Below, piece by piece: positions 1 through 6,480 of a DNA stretch of 22,595 nucleotides. Under the pieces are notes generated by a model. The model did not search any database and was not told where the DNA came from. It saw only the letters and a list, made by a program, of their open reading frames with translations. The position numbers and the translations under genes are program-made. Each line of letters starts with the position of its first letter. The first letter of the stretch is position 1. The DNA comes from Sphingobium sp. (GTDB lineage: Bacteria > Pseudomonadota > Alphaproteobacteria > Sphingomonadales > Sphingomonadaceae), in contig QFQF01000026.1 of NCBI GenBank assembly GCA_003248935.1, positions 1 to 22,595 of the forward strand, in the 5' to 3' direction.

Positions 1-14
1 GCCCTCGGGCTACG

Positions 15-180
15 CCCTCACGCCACTCCCCCCGGCATGTAACACGATGGCCTGGTTTTACGCCGCCGCCTGGCCGACTTTTGCTCCGCCGTTGACACCC
101 TCACGCCACTCCCCCCGGCATGTAACACGATGGCCTGGTTTTACGCCGCCGCCTGGCCGACTTTTGCTCCGCCGTTGACA
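15..180. repeat. Perfect tandem duplication of an 83-bp unit
   Basis: Positions 15-97 and 98-180 are identical over all 83 bases and lie head to tail; the match stops at both outer edges. Each unit also holds two related 17-bp segments on the minus strand, plus-strand positions 48-64 and 71-87 in the first copy and 131-147 and 154-170 in the second, which agree at 12 of 17 positions and share a G-rich start, an AAAA core and a GGCCA end. Groups of such degenerate repeats are typical of transposase-binding ends of some insertion sequences (IS21 family among others), so this may be an IS end or scar, but no transposase is visible. Exactness means the duplication is recent or kept identical. Confidence 0.9.
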
Positions 181-263
181 GAGCGGACCGTTGCGAATCG
201 GCAAGCATGAGCCAAATAGCGGGAAACTGTAGCTTTTCTGCAACATGGGAGGCAATTGAAGTC

Positions 264-292
264 TTGCCATGCAACTTTCGAGCGGATAGAGG
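264..292 (+). promoter_or_regulatory. Candidate sigma-70-type promoter of the OmpA gene
   Basis: TTGCCA (264-269) and TAGAGG (287-292) are separated by 17 bases, which would start transcription near 299 and leave a leader of about 35 bases with the AAAGGGGAA ribosome binding site just before the ATG at 334. The -10 is a weak match, so this is tentative. A perfect TTGACA closes each 83-bp repeat unit (92-97 and 175-180), but I see no good -10 at the right distance from either. Confidence 0.3.
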
Positions 293-333
293 GTTTGGGC
301 AGTCCTTCGTGACCACTTTGAAAGGGGAAATAT

Positions 334-1398
334 ATGCGGAAGCTTGCCCTCGCAGCAGCGCTCGCAACCACGGCACTGGCCGCCCCGGCCTCTGCCCGTG
401 AAAAGGCCTGGTACATCGGCGTTGATGCCGGTGCCATGATTGTCGAAGACACCGATCTTCGCGTTATCAACACCATCGCCACGGCCGACTACAACACCGG
501 CTACGACGTCGACGGCGTCATCGGTTACGACTTCGGCGGCTTCCGCCTCGAGTCCGAGGTCGGCTACCGCCGCGCCTACACCGACAATGTTGCCTACACC
601 AACGGCATCGACAGCACCCGCGGCAACATCCGCTCGCTGAGCTTCATGCTGAACGGCTTGCTGGACTTCGGTCCGGACGACGGCATCCAGGGCTTCGTCG
701 GCGGTGGTGTCGGCGTTGCGCGCACCTATGTCTACACGCTCAACACCGATGATTCGGACACGGGCTTTGCGTGGCAGGCTCTGGCCGGCGTTCGCTTCCC
801 GCTGAGCGACAAGCTCGACGCGTCGCTGAAGTATCGCTACTTCAACCACCCGGGCATCGACCTGGTGACGAGCACCGGCCTTGGCGGCGTTCCGGCCGGT
901 TCGGACCTCGACACCAAGATGCGGTCGCACAGCCTGCTGGTGGGTCTGACCTACAACTTCGGCGAGCCGCCGGCACCGCCGCCCCCGCCGCCCCCGCCGC
1001 CTCCGCCGCCGCCTCCCCCGCCGCCGCCTCCGCCGCCGGCCGTGGAGTGCACGCCTGGACCGTACATCGTGTTCTTCGAATGGGATAAGTCGGACATCAC
1101 CCCTGATGCCGCCACGATCCTGGACAACGCGATCTCGGCCTACAGCAACTGCGGCAACGCGCAGGTCATGCTTGCCGGTCACGCCGACAAGTCGGGTTCG
1201 GCTTCGTACAACGTGGGCCTGTCCCAGCGTCGTGCGGACTCGGTCAAGGCCTACCTGTCGTCGAAGGGCATCCCCGACGGCGTCATTTCGACCGAAGCGT
1301 TCGGCGAGAGCCGCCCGCGCGTCGAGACCGCCGATGGCGTTCGCGAACTCCAGAACCGTCGTGTGGAAATCACCTACGGTCCGGGTTCGGGTCAGTAA
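334..1398 (+). CDS. OmpA-family outer membrane protein with polyproline linker
   Basis: This 354-residue protein should sit in the outer membrane and tie it to peptidoglycan. Residues 1-21 form a clear Sec signal peptide ending APASA. Residues about 24-209 have the alternating pattern of an eight-stranded beta-barrel and end in TYNF. A linker at 212-235 is almost pure proline, with 21 consecutive prolines at 215-235. The C-terminal OmpA domain (about 239-350) shows the VFFEWDKSDIT start, the GHADKSGS segment and the LSQRRADSVKAYL and NRRVEI motifs that surround the diaminopimelate-binding pocket. Two cysteines at its start (C239 and one in SNCGN) could form a disulfide. The ATG follows a strong AAAGGGGAA site, and a hairpin terminator follows the stop, so the gene is probably monocistronic. 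The family is certain; the specific role as porin or structural protein is inferred. Confidence 0.95.
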   Translation: MRKLALAAALATTALAAPASAREKAWYIGVDAGAMIVEDTDLRVINTIATADYNTGYDVDGVIGYDFGGFRLESEVGYRRAYTDNVAYTNGIDSTRGNIRSLSFMLNGLLDFGPDDGIQGFVGGGVGVARTYVYTLNTDDSDTGFAWQALAGVRFPLSDKLDASLKYRYFNHPGIDLVTSTGLGGVPAGSDLDTKMRSHSLLVGLTYNFGEPPAPPPPPPPPPPPPPPPPPPPPPAVECTPGPYIVFFEWDKSDITPDAATILDNAISAYSNCGNAQVMLAGHADKSGSASYNVGLSQRRADSVKAYLSSKGIPDGVISTEAFGESRPRVETADGVRELQNRRVEITYGPGSGQ

Positions 1399-1432
1399 TC
1401 AGCTTCGATCCTTCGGGATTGAAACGAGAATG

Positions 1433-1461
1433 GGGGCCGGTCGCAAGACCGGCCCCTTTTT
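1433..1461 (+). terminator. Rho-independent terminator after the OmpA gene
   Basis: A perfect 10-bp stem (1433-1442 with 1447-1456) closes on a GCAA tetraloop of the stable GNRA class and is followed directly by five T residues (1457-1461). It lies 34 bases after the stop codon. This is a textbook intrinsic terminator. Confidence 0.9.
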
Positions 1462-1532
1462 CTTTGCGCGGAACACAGGTTTGCACGGGCGCGCAGGCGG
1501 ATTTATCCGTGGCCGGATCGCACCGTGCAAGT

Positions 1533-1561
1533 TTGCTATTGATAGGCGTTCTCAATATTAG
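1533..1561 (+). promoter_or_regulatory. Promoter with iron-box-like operator for the siderophore receptor
   Basis: TTGCTA (1533-1538) and TATTAG (1556-1561) are 17 bases apart. Between and across them lies the palindrome TATTGA-N9-TCAATA (1537-1557). Its core, TGATAGGCGTTCTCA at 1540-1554, matches the classic Fur 7-1-7 pattern at 11 of 14 informative positions (read on the minus strand), and TGA-N9-TCA is also the form described for rhizobial RirA boxes. A repressor bound here would block RNA polymerase, as expected for an iron-uptake receptor. Which regulator binds cannot be told from sequence. Confidence 0.5.
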
Positions 1562-1596
1562 TACCGCACCCCCGTTTCAGGAAAAAGGGGAATGAC

Positions 1597-3666
1597 GTGG
1601 TACGCTTGAAAACTGTGGCGCTGGCCAGTGTCGCGCTGATCGGCATGTGGAGCCCGGCAGCATTTGCCGACGATGCGGCTGACGCGGCAACCGCCGCCGA
1701 CGGCGAGGACACGATCGTCGTCACCGCCGCCAGTGCGGGCACGAAGACGGAGACGCCGCTGGTCGAACTGCCGCAGCCGATCAAGGTCATCACGTCCGAA
1801 CAATATCTGTCGCAGGGCGCGATCAGCATCAGCGACACGGTGAAATATGCCGCCGGTGTCCTCGCCAACCCCTATGGCCGCGATACCCGCGTCGACGGCT
1901 TCAACGTGCGCGGCCTCGACGCGCTCCAGTTCCGCGACGGGATGCGGGACATCTTCTCTTATTATGCCAGCATCACGTCGGACCCCTACAACTTCTCCCG
2001 CGTGGAGATCGTGCGCGGTCCGGCGTCGGTGCTGTTCGGTCAGGGGTCGATCGGCGGTATCGTCAACCTCGTTTCCAAGACCCCGGATTTCGACACGCGC
2101 GGCGAGATCAATCTCGTCTACGGTAGCTATGACCGCAAGGAAGCCATGGGCGACGTCAATCTGGCGCTGGCCGACAATCTGGCGGTGCGCTTCGTCGGCC
2201 GGGCGCGCGACGCCGACACCTATGTCGACCATGTGCCCGACGACCGGGTGATGTTCGCGCCGTCGATCCGCTGGCAGCCGACGCCCGACACCGACATCGT
2301 GCTGACCGGCCTCTATCAGGAAGACGACACCGGATCGACGTCGCAGTTCCTGCCGATCGTCGGCACCTTCCTCCCGAACACGGCCAATCCTGGCGAGGCG
2401 CTCGACCGCTACACCTTCGTCGGCAAGCCGGGCTGGGATCGCTACAACGGCCGTTCGCTCCAGGGCGGGGGTTCGATCACCCACAGCTTCTCGGATCACA
2501 TCAAGCTGAGCGTGAAGGCGCGCTATATCGACAGCGACCTCGAATATTTCACGCACTACGCCAACAGCTACAGCAATCCCGAAAATCCGTTCGCGGCGGA
2601 CGGCCGCACCATCGGCCTCTACGCCAGTGCCAGCGATGCGCGCATGAACGTGTTCTCGACCGACAATAATCTGCAGTTCAACTTCAACACCGGTGCCAAT
2701 ATCGAGCACAAGCTGCTGGTCGGGCTGGACTATAGCTGGAACAAGGTGCGCAAGCGCACGGTCTATGGCTACGAGATCATCGACCTCTATGACATCGATA
2801 CCGATGCGCTGCAGACCTATGATCCCAGCGGACCTTATACCACCGAAACGCAGAAGCAGCTGGGCGTCTATGTCCAGGACCAGATACGCCTTTACGATCG
2901 CATCTCGGTGGTTCTGGGCGCCCGCCGCGACCGCGTGACGGGCTCCTCGGGGCAGACGGACAATGCCACCACCTTCCGCGCCGGAATCATCGGCGAGATC
3001 GGTGCAGGCTTCTCGCCCTTCTTCAGCTACACCGAGAGCTTTCTGCCGGTGGCCGGTTCCATTGAAAATGCCGACGGCACCTTCGGCGCGCCCTACAAGC
3101 CGCAGACCGGCACCCAGTATGAAGCGGGCTTCAAATGGCAACCGGACGCCGATACGCTGGTCACCGCCACCGTCTTCAAGATCAAGGAACGCAACCGCGT
3201 CCTCTATCTGGCCGCTGGCGGAACCGCCCAGTCGGGCGTGCTGAACACCAAGGGCTTCGAGATCGAGGCGAGCCATACGTTGCCCGGCAATTTCGAACTG
3301 CTGGCCAACTATGGCTATGCGAAGCTGAAGTCCGAGACCAACACCAGCCTTGATTACATGCCGCGTCACACGGCGTCGCTCTGGTCGACCAAGACCTTCG
3401 GCATCGATGACGGCGCGAAGCTGCGTCTGGGCGCCGGTGTCGTCTATAACGGCAAGAGCGTGTCGACCAGCTCGCTCTGGTCGATCGTCACGCCGTCGCG
3501 CACCACGGTCGACGCGCTGGCGGAGATCGACTGGAACGCCTGGCGCTTCTCGATCAACGCGACCAACCTGCTGAACAAGCAGTTCTACGCGTCCTGCCTG
3601 GCACGCGGCGACTGCTTCATGGGTGCGCCGCGCAACGTGATGGGGACGATCGGCTATCGCTTCTGA
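1597..3666 (+). CDS. TonB-dependent ferric-siderophore receptor
   Basis: This 689-residue outer-membrane receptor should import an iron-siderophore complex using energy from TonB-ExbB-ExbD. A signal peptide ends near residue 24 (AAFA). A TonB box, DTIVVTA, lies at about 38-44. The plug domain follows, with FNVRGLDALQFRDGMRD and the conserved VEIVRGPASVLFGQGSIGG segment. The rest is a 22-stranded barrel that ends in GTIGYRF with a terminal aromatic residue. A pair of cysteines near the end (ASCLARGDC) is typical of the ferrichrome/ferric-siderophore class (TIGR01783-like). The start is GTG at 1597, 7-8 bases after AAAAAGGGG; the ATG at 1592 is in another frame and stops at once. No siderophore reductase or permease gene lies beside it, so the ligand is unknown. 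Regulation by iron is suggested by the upstream palindrome. Confidence 0.93.
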   Translation: MVRLKTVALASVALIGMWSPAAFADDAADAATAADGEDTIVVTAASAGTKTETPLVELPQPIKVITSEQYLSQGAISISDTVKYAAGVLANPYGRDTRVDGFNVRGLDALQFRDGMRDIFSYYASITSDPYNFSRVEIVRGPASVLFGQGSIGGIVNLVSKTPDFDTRGEINLVYGSYDRKEAMGDVNLALADNLAVRFVGRARDADTYVDHVPDDRVMFAPSIRWQPTPDTDIVLTGLYQEDDTGSTSQFLPIVGTFLPNTANPGEALDRYTFVGKPGWDRYNGRSLQGGGSITHSFSDHIKLSVKARYIDSDLEYFTHYANSYSNPENPFAADGRTIGLYASASDARMNVFSTDNNLQFNFNTGANIEHKLLVGLDYSWNKVRKRTVYGYEIIDLYDIDTDALQTYDPSGPYTTETQKQLGVYVQDQIRLYDRISVVLGARRDRVTGSSGQTDNATTFRAGIIGEIGAGFSPFFSYTESFLPVAGSIENADGTFGAPYKPQTGTQYEAGFKWQPDADTLVTATVFKIKERNRVLYLAAGGTAQSGVLNTKGFEIEASHTLPGNFELLANYGYAKLKSETNTSLDYMPRHTASLWSTKTFGIDDGAKLRLGAGVVYNGKSVSTSSLWSIVTPSRTTVDALAEIDWNAWRFSINATNLLNKQFYASCLARGDCFMGAPRNVMGTIGYRF

Positions 3667-3863
3667 TATCCGGCGCTCCTGACACCCGGCGCTTCTGGCG
3701 GTGCTGACGGGGAGGTGGCCGGGGCAGGCTGCCTCCCCCTTCCGTGTCCTGCCTCCCGTCGCCTGTCAGCGAAAACAGGTGACAGGACGATGCCCGTTCG
3801 CAACAAAGGCGTTCCTGCCGCGTTCGCTGCTCATTCCTTTCGCCCGTCAATGGAGTACTCCCC
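3667..3863. other. Intergenic region with two inverted repeats
   Basis: The 197 bases between the receptor and sodC hold no gene. GGGGAGG (3709-3715) pairs with CCTCCCC (3732-3738) around an inner GGCAG/CTGCC hairpin; it may end receptor transcription but has only a C/T-rich tail rather than a T run. CCTGTCA (3762-3768) and TGACAGG (3780-3786) form a second inverted repeat with an 11-base spacer that could be an operator for sodC. The sodC ribosome binding site GGAG is at 3852-3855. Functions are guesses from symmetry only. Confidence 0.4.
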
Positions 3864-4427
3864 ATGAAAGCCACCGCCAAAGCGACCCGTGCCCTGCCGA
3901 TGATGACCGCGATCGTGGCGCTGGGCCTGTCCGCCACCTCCATCGCGCATGCGGGCGCGAAGAAGCATGCGGGCATGCCGGTGGCGAAGGCCGCGCTGCT
4001 GGCGGGCGACGGCAGCGCCAAGGGCGAGGCCAAGGTCGTGGAAACGCCCAAGGGCCTGGAGGTCATGATCCACGTCACGGGCCTGCCCGCCGGAACCCAT
4101 GCGGCGCATATCCACACCACGGGTGCCTGCACGGCGCCCGACTTCACCAGCGCCGGTGGCCACTGGAACCCGACCAAGCACCAGCATGGCAAGGACAACC
4201 CGCAGGGCATGCACATGGGCGACATGCCCAACATCGTCCTGAACGAGAAGGGCGAGGGGCATCTGAAGTTCACCATTCCCGGCGGCAAGCTGACGGGCGG
4301 CGACACGCCGCTGCTGGACACGGACGGTGCGGCGGTGGTCATCCACGCGGCGGCCGACGACATGAAGACCGACCCCACCGGCAACGCGGGCGGCCGTCTC
4401 GCCTGCGGCGTCCTGACGGCAGCCTGA
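3864..4427 (+). CDS. sodC: Periplasmic Cu/Zn superoxide dismutase
   Basis: The enzyme converts superoxide to oxygen and hydrogen peroxide in the periplasm. The 187-residue product has a signal peptide of about 30 residues ending SIAHA. All metal ligands of the family can be placed: copper/zinc histidines H82 and H84 (HIH), bridging H100 in GGHWNP, H108, H117 and D120 (HMGD), and H161 in VIHAAADD. The structural disulfide cysteines are C89 and C181, the latter in the signature GNAGGRLACGV. It therefore looks fully active. GGAG lies eight bases before the ATG. The next gene starts only five bases after the stop, so the two are likely co-transcribed. Confidence 0.95.
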   Translation: MKATAKATRALPMMTAIVALGLSATSIAHAGAKKHAGMPVAKAALLAGDGSAKGEAKVVETPKGLEVMIHVTGLPAGTHAAHIHTTGACTAPDFTSAGGHWNPTKHQHGKDNPQGMHMGDMPNIVLNEKGEGHLKFTIPGGKLTGGDTPLLDTDGAAVVIHAAADDMKTDPTGNAGGRLACGVLTAA

Positions 4428-4432
4428 CGCGG

Positions 4433-4927
4433 GTGGCCGCGGAGGACGGGAGCGAGCCGGTCGCACGCATATTGTTCGTGTGCCTTGGCAATATCTGCCG
4501 TTCGCCGCTGGCCGAAGGCGCGCTGCGGGCGCAGGCGGCAGCGCGCAACCTGTCGCTGACCACCGATTCGGCGGGGACAGGAAGCTGGCATGTCGGCGAT
4601 CCGCCAGACCGGCGTGCGATCGCCACGGCGCGCGCGCATGGCGTCGACATTTCCGGCCTGCGCGCGCGGCAGGTAGACCCCGACGACTTCCACCTGTTCA
4701 CGCATGTCGTGGCGATGGACCTCGACAACTTCCGCGATCTGGAAAGCATCCGCCCCGCCGGTGCCCCCGCCCAATTGCTGCTGATGCTGGATCACCTGCC
4801 CGGGCGGGAAGGGCAGGGCGTCACCGACCCCTATTATGGCGGGGAGGACGGGTTCGAGGCGGTCTGGCAGGACATAGACGGCGCGGCGGCGGGACTGCTC
4901 GACCGGATCGCGCGCCTGCGAACCTGA
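4433..4927 (+). CDS. Low-molecular-weight protein-tyrosine phosphatase
   Basis: This 164-residue protein belongs to the low-molecular-weight phosphotyrosine phosphatase family (with arsenate reductase relatives). The CX5R phosphate loop is C17-LGNIC-R23-S, and the general-acid aspartate is D132 in DPYYGG, so catalysis should be intact; the YY pair also marks phosphatases rather than arsenate reductases. The frame is open far upstream through sodC, but family alignment puts the start just before ILFVCLGNICRSP; the only good in-frame codon is GTG at 4433, five bases after the sodC stop, without a clear ribosome binding site, so translational coupling is likely. It is not next to exopolysaccharide tyrosine-kinase genes, hence the substrate is unknown. 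The stop codon lies in a 12-bp tandem repeat. Confidence 0.88.
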   Translation: MAAEDGSEPVARILFVCLGNICRSPLAEGALRAQAAARNLSLTTDSAGTGSWHVGDPPDRRAIATARAHGVDISGLRARQVDPDDFHLFTHVVAMDLDNFRDLESIRPAGAPAQLLLMLDHLPGREGQGVTDPYYGGEDGFEAVWQDIDGAAAGLLDRIARLRT

Positions 4928-4965
4928 ACCGGGGCCTGAACCGGGGCCTGAACCGGGGCCTGAAC
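4923..4965. repeat. 12-bp tandem repeat at the phosphatase stop codon
   Basis: The unit CCTGAACCGGGG occurs three times exactly (4923-4934, 4935-4946, 4947-4958), followed by a 7-base partial copy. The first TGA (4925-4927) is the stop codon of the phosphatase. Because 12 is a multiple of three, further in-frame TGA codons recur at 4937, 4949 and 4961. The repeat fills most of the 50-base gap between two convergent genes. Confidence 0.9.
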
Positions 4966-4977
4966 TGTGCCCCTCAC

Positions 4978-5514
4978 TCAGTTGCTCAGGGGGTAGCGCT
5001 CGGCCAGATGATAGACCGCGCCGCCATGGCCGAGGGTGCTTTCATAAAGGCCGAATTCCGGCAGGGTGAAGGGCGGGCTGGCAAGCCCGGCGTTGCGCGC
5101 GAGGAAATCGTCGAGCGTTCCGGCCGAGCGGTTGAGGCGCGCCAGGGTGATATGCGGCAGATAGGCGCGCCCCTCCGGCGCGAGCCCCGCAGAAATACAG
5201 GCCCGGTCGATCCGTGCGTGGAGCGCCGTCAGCGCATCATGTGGCGACACCCCCGCCCATAGCGCATCCACCCGGCCGCGCCGGTCGAACGTGCCGATGC
5301 CGTCCAGCGCCAGTTCGACCGGTGGCGCGCTGACCCGCGCAAGCGCCAGCGCGACATCCTCCGCCATGTGGCGGTCGACCTCTCCGATGAAGCGCAGCGT
5401 CAGGTGCAACTGGCCGTCGTCCTGCCATCGGGCGCCATCCACCCCGTGCATCAGATCGAGCAGGCGGCCCCGGATCGTGGCCGGGGGGCGAAGGGCGACG
5501 AAAAGGCGATGCAT
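4978..5514 (-). CDS. thpR: RNA 2',3'-cyclic phosphodiesterase (2H family)
   Basis: The 178-residue protein is of the 2'-5' RNA ligase/ThpR (LigT) type, which opens RNA 2',3'-cyclic phosphates and can join 2'-5' ends. The two 2H catalytic motifs are visible: H37-LTL and H121-ITL, spaced as usual, with the typical N-terminal MHRLFVALRPP and the FIGEV segment after the first motif. Length matches the family. It faces the phosphatase tail to tail, and its start is divergent from the Bax-inhibitor gene, with 140 bases between the two start codons. Confidence 0.92.
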   Translation of the reverse strand: MHRLFVALRPPATIRGRLLDLMHGVDGARWQDDGQLHLTLRFIGEVDRHMAEDVALALARVSAPPVELALDGIGTFDRRGRVDALWAGVSPHDALTALHARIDRACISAGLAPEGRAYLPHITLARLNRSAGTLDDFLARNAGLASPPFTLPEFGLYESTLGHGGAVYHLAERYPLSN

Positions 5515-5563
5515 GGCAGCAAGATAGGGGGCATGGCGCGCGGAATCGAGCGCCGGTTGCGTG

Positions 5564-5598
5564 TTGCCCTTGAACGTCGGGCAAATTCAGCCGATATT
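5564..5598 (+). promoter_or_regulatory. Candidate promoter with palindrome before the BI-1/YccA gene
   Basis: TTGAAC (5570-5575) and GATATT (5593-5598) are 17 bases apart. A perfect inverted repeat, TTGCCC-N9-GGGCAA (5564-5584), overlaps the -35 element and could be an operator. The CTTGAAC form is also compatible with the heat-shock sigma-32 -35 element of alphaproteobacteria; this is a possibility, not a call. Confidence 0.35.
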
Positions 5599-5654
5599 AA
5601 GTGCCGATCCGGCAGAAACGGCCGGGTAACGATCCCCTAGGGAGATGATTGTCC

Positions 5655-6401
5655 ATGGCTAACTGGTCTGACCCTCGCACGACGCCGACGGGCTTTGGCG
5701 GCGCTGCCGCCGGCACGCGGGATGTCGCGTTCGACGCGGGGCTGCGGTCCCACATGCTGTCGATCTATAACTATATGGCGAGCGGCGTGCTGCTCACCGG
5801 CATCGTCGCGCTGCTGTTCTCGCGCGGCGGCACCGAATCGATGGCGTATCAGGTGCTCGTCAACGGCGGCGCGCTGCGCTACGTCGTGATGTTCGCGCCG
5901 CTGCTGTTCGTGATGGTGCTGAGCTTCGGCATCAACCGGCTGTCCACCGCGGCGGCGCAGGGTCTGTTCTGGGCCTATGCGGTCGCGATGGGCCTCAGCC
6001 TCTCGTCGATCTTCCTGCTCTATACGAACACGTCGATCGCGCAGACCTTCTTCGCGACGGCGGCGGCCTTCGCCGGTCTCAGCCTGTTCGGCTACACCAC
6101 GAAGAAGGATCTGTCGGGCCTCGGCACGTTCTTCATCATGGGCGTGGTCGGCCTGTTCGTGGCGATGCTGGTGAACCTGTTCATGAAGTCGACCGCGCTC
6201 GATCTGGCGATCAGCGCCATCGGTGTGCTGCTGTTCGCGGGCCTCACCGCGTACGACACGCAGAAGATCAAGAGCATGTATGCCTATGTCGCCGGTACGG
6301 ACATGGTGGGCAAGTCGGTGGTGATGGGGGCGCTGACCCTCTATCTCGACTTCATCAACATGTTCCTGTTCCTGCTGCGCTTCATGGGCAACCGCGACTG
6401 A
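5655..6401 (+). CDS. Bax inhibitor-1/YccA family inner-membrane protein
   Basis: This 248-residue protein has about seven hydrophobic segments after a polar N-terminus of about 40 residues. Family marks include LSLSSIFLLYTNTSIAQTFF, TKKDLSGLGTFFIMG, LFAGLTAYDTQKIKSMY and the final LYLDFINMFLFLLR. Relatives include E. coli YccA, a substrate and modulator of the FtsH protease, and BsYetJ, a pH-gated calcium leak channel; the exact role here is unknown. A TTG at 5649 is in frame, but AGGGAG at about 5639-5644 is spaced best for the ATG at 5655, giving the usual MANWSDP start. The gene stands alone between its own promoter region and a strong terminator. Confidence 0.93.
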   Translation: MANWSDPRTTPTGFGGAAAGTRDVAFDAGLRSHMLSIYNYMASGVLLTGIVALLFSRGGTESMAYQVLVNGGALRYVVMFAPLLFVMVLSFGINRLSTAAAQGLFWAYAVAMGLSLSSIFLLYTNTSIAQTFFATAAAFAGLSLFGYTTKKDLSGLGTFFIMGVVGLFVAMLVNLFMKSTALDLAISAIGVLLFAGLTAYDTQKIKSMYAYVAGTDMVGKSVVMGALTLYLDFINMFLFLLRFMGNRD

Positions 6402-6426
6402 CGCGACCGGAAACGGATGAAACAGG

Positions 6427-6460
6427 AAGGGCCCGGAGGAGCGATCCTCCGGGCCCTTTT
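6427..6460 (+). terminator. Strong rho-independent terminator after the BI-1/YccA gene
   Basis: A perfect 14-bp stem (6427-6440 with 6445-6458) closes on the GNRA tetraloop GCGA and ends in TTTT. It sits between two convergent genes and the stem also begins AAGGG, so it may work less efficiently for the minus-strand M1 peptidase gene as well. Confidence 0.92.
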
Positions 6461-6480
6461 CCTTGCGGCATGCCGGACAT

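Larger units (their letters stand above)
1..333. other. Non-coding left-edge region upstream of the OmpA gene
   Basis: No convincing gene lies in these 333 bases; the open frames here are short, overlap the repeat and have no recognisable protein. The region holds the 83-bp tandem repeat (15-180), then about 150 bases of unique sequence carrying the probable OmpA promoter and ribosome binding site. Bases 1-14 precede the repeat and cannot be assigned. Confidence 0.6.

Noticed and set aside
175..203. Perfect TTGACA at the end of the 83-bp repeat as an ompA -35
   Set aside because: No acceptable -10 lies 16-18 bases downstream of either copy; the TTGCCA/TAGAGG pair nearer the gene fits better.
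961..1040. GC-rich CCG repeats in ompA as a possible CRISPR or microsatellite locus
   Set aside because: They encode an in-frame proline linker typical of this OmpA group, without spacers.
58..1182. 374-codon minus-strand frame opposite ompA with a polyarginine run
   Set aside because: The Arg/Gly run is only the complement of the polyproline codons; the frame runs through the 83-bp repeat.
1558..3369. 603-codon minus-strand frame opposite the TonB-dependent receptor
   Set aside because: Antisense shadow with low-complexity Arg/Val/Asp content and no ribosome binding site or motif.
3701..4432. Upstream extension of the phosphatase frame through sodC
   Set aside because: It overlaps sodC completely in another frame and lies outside the phosphatase domain; no fusion is supported.
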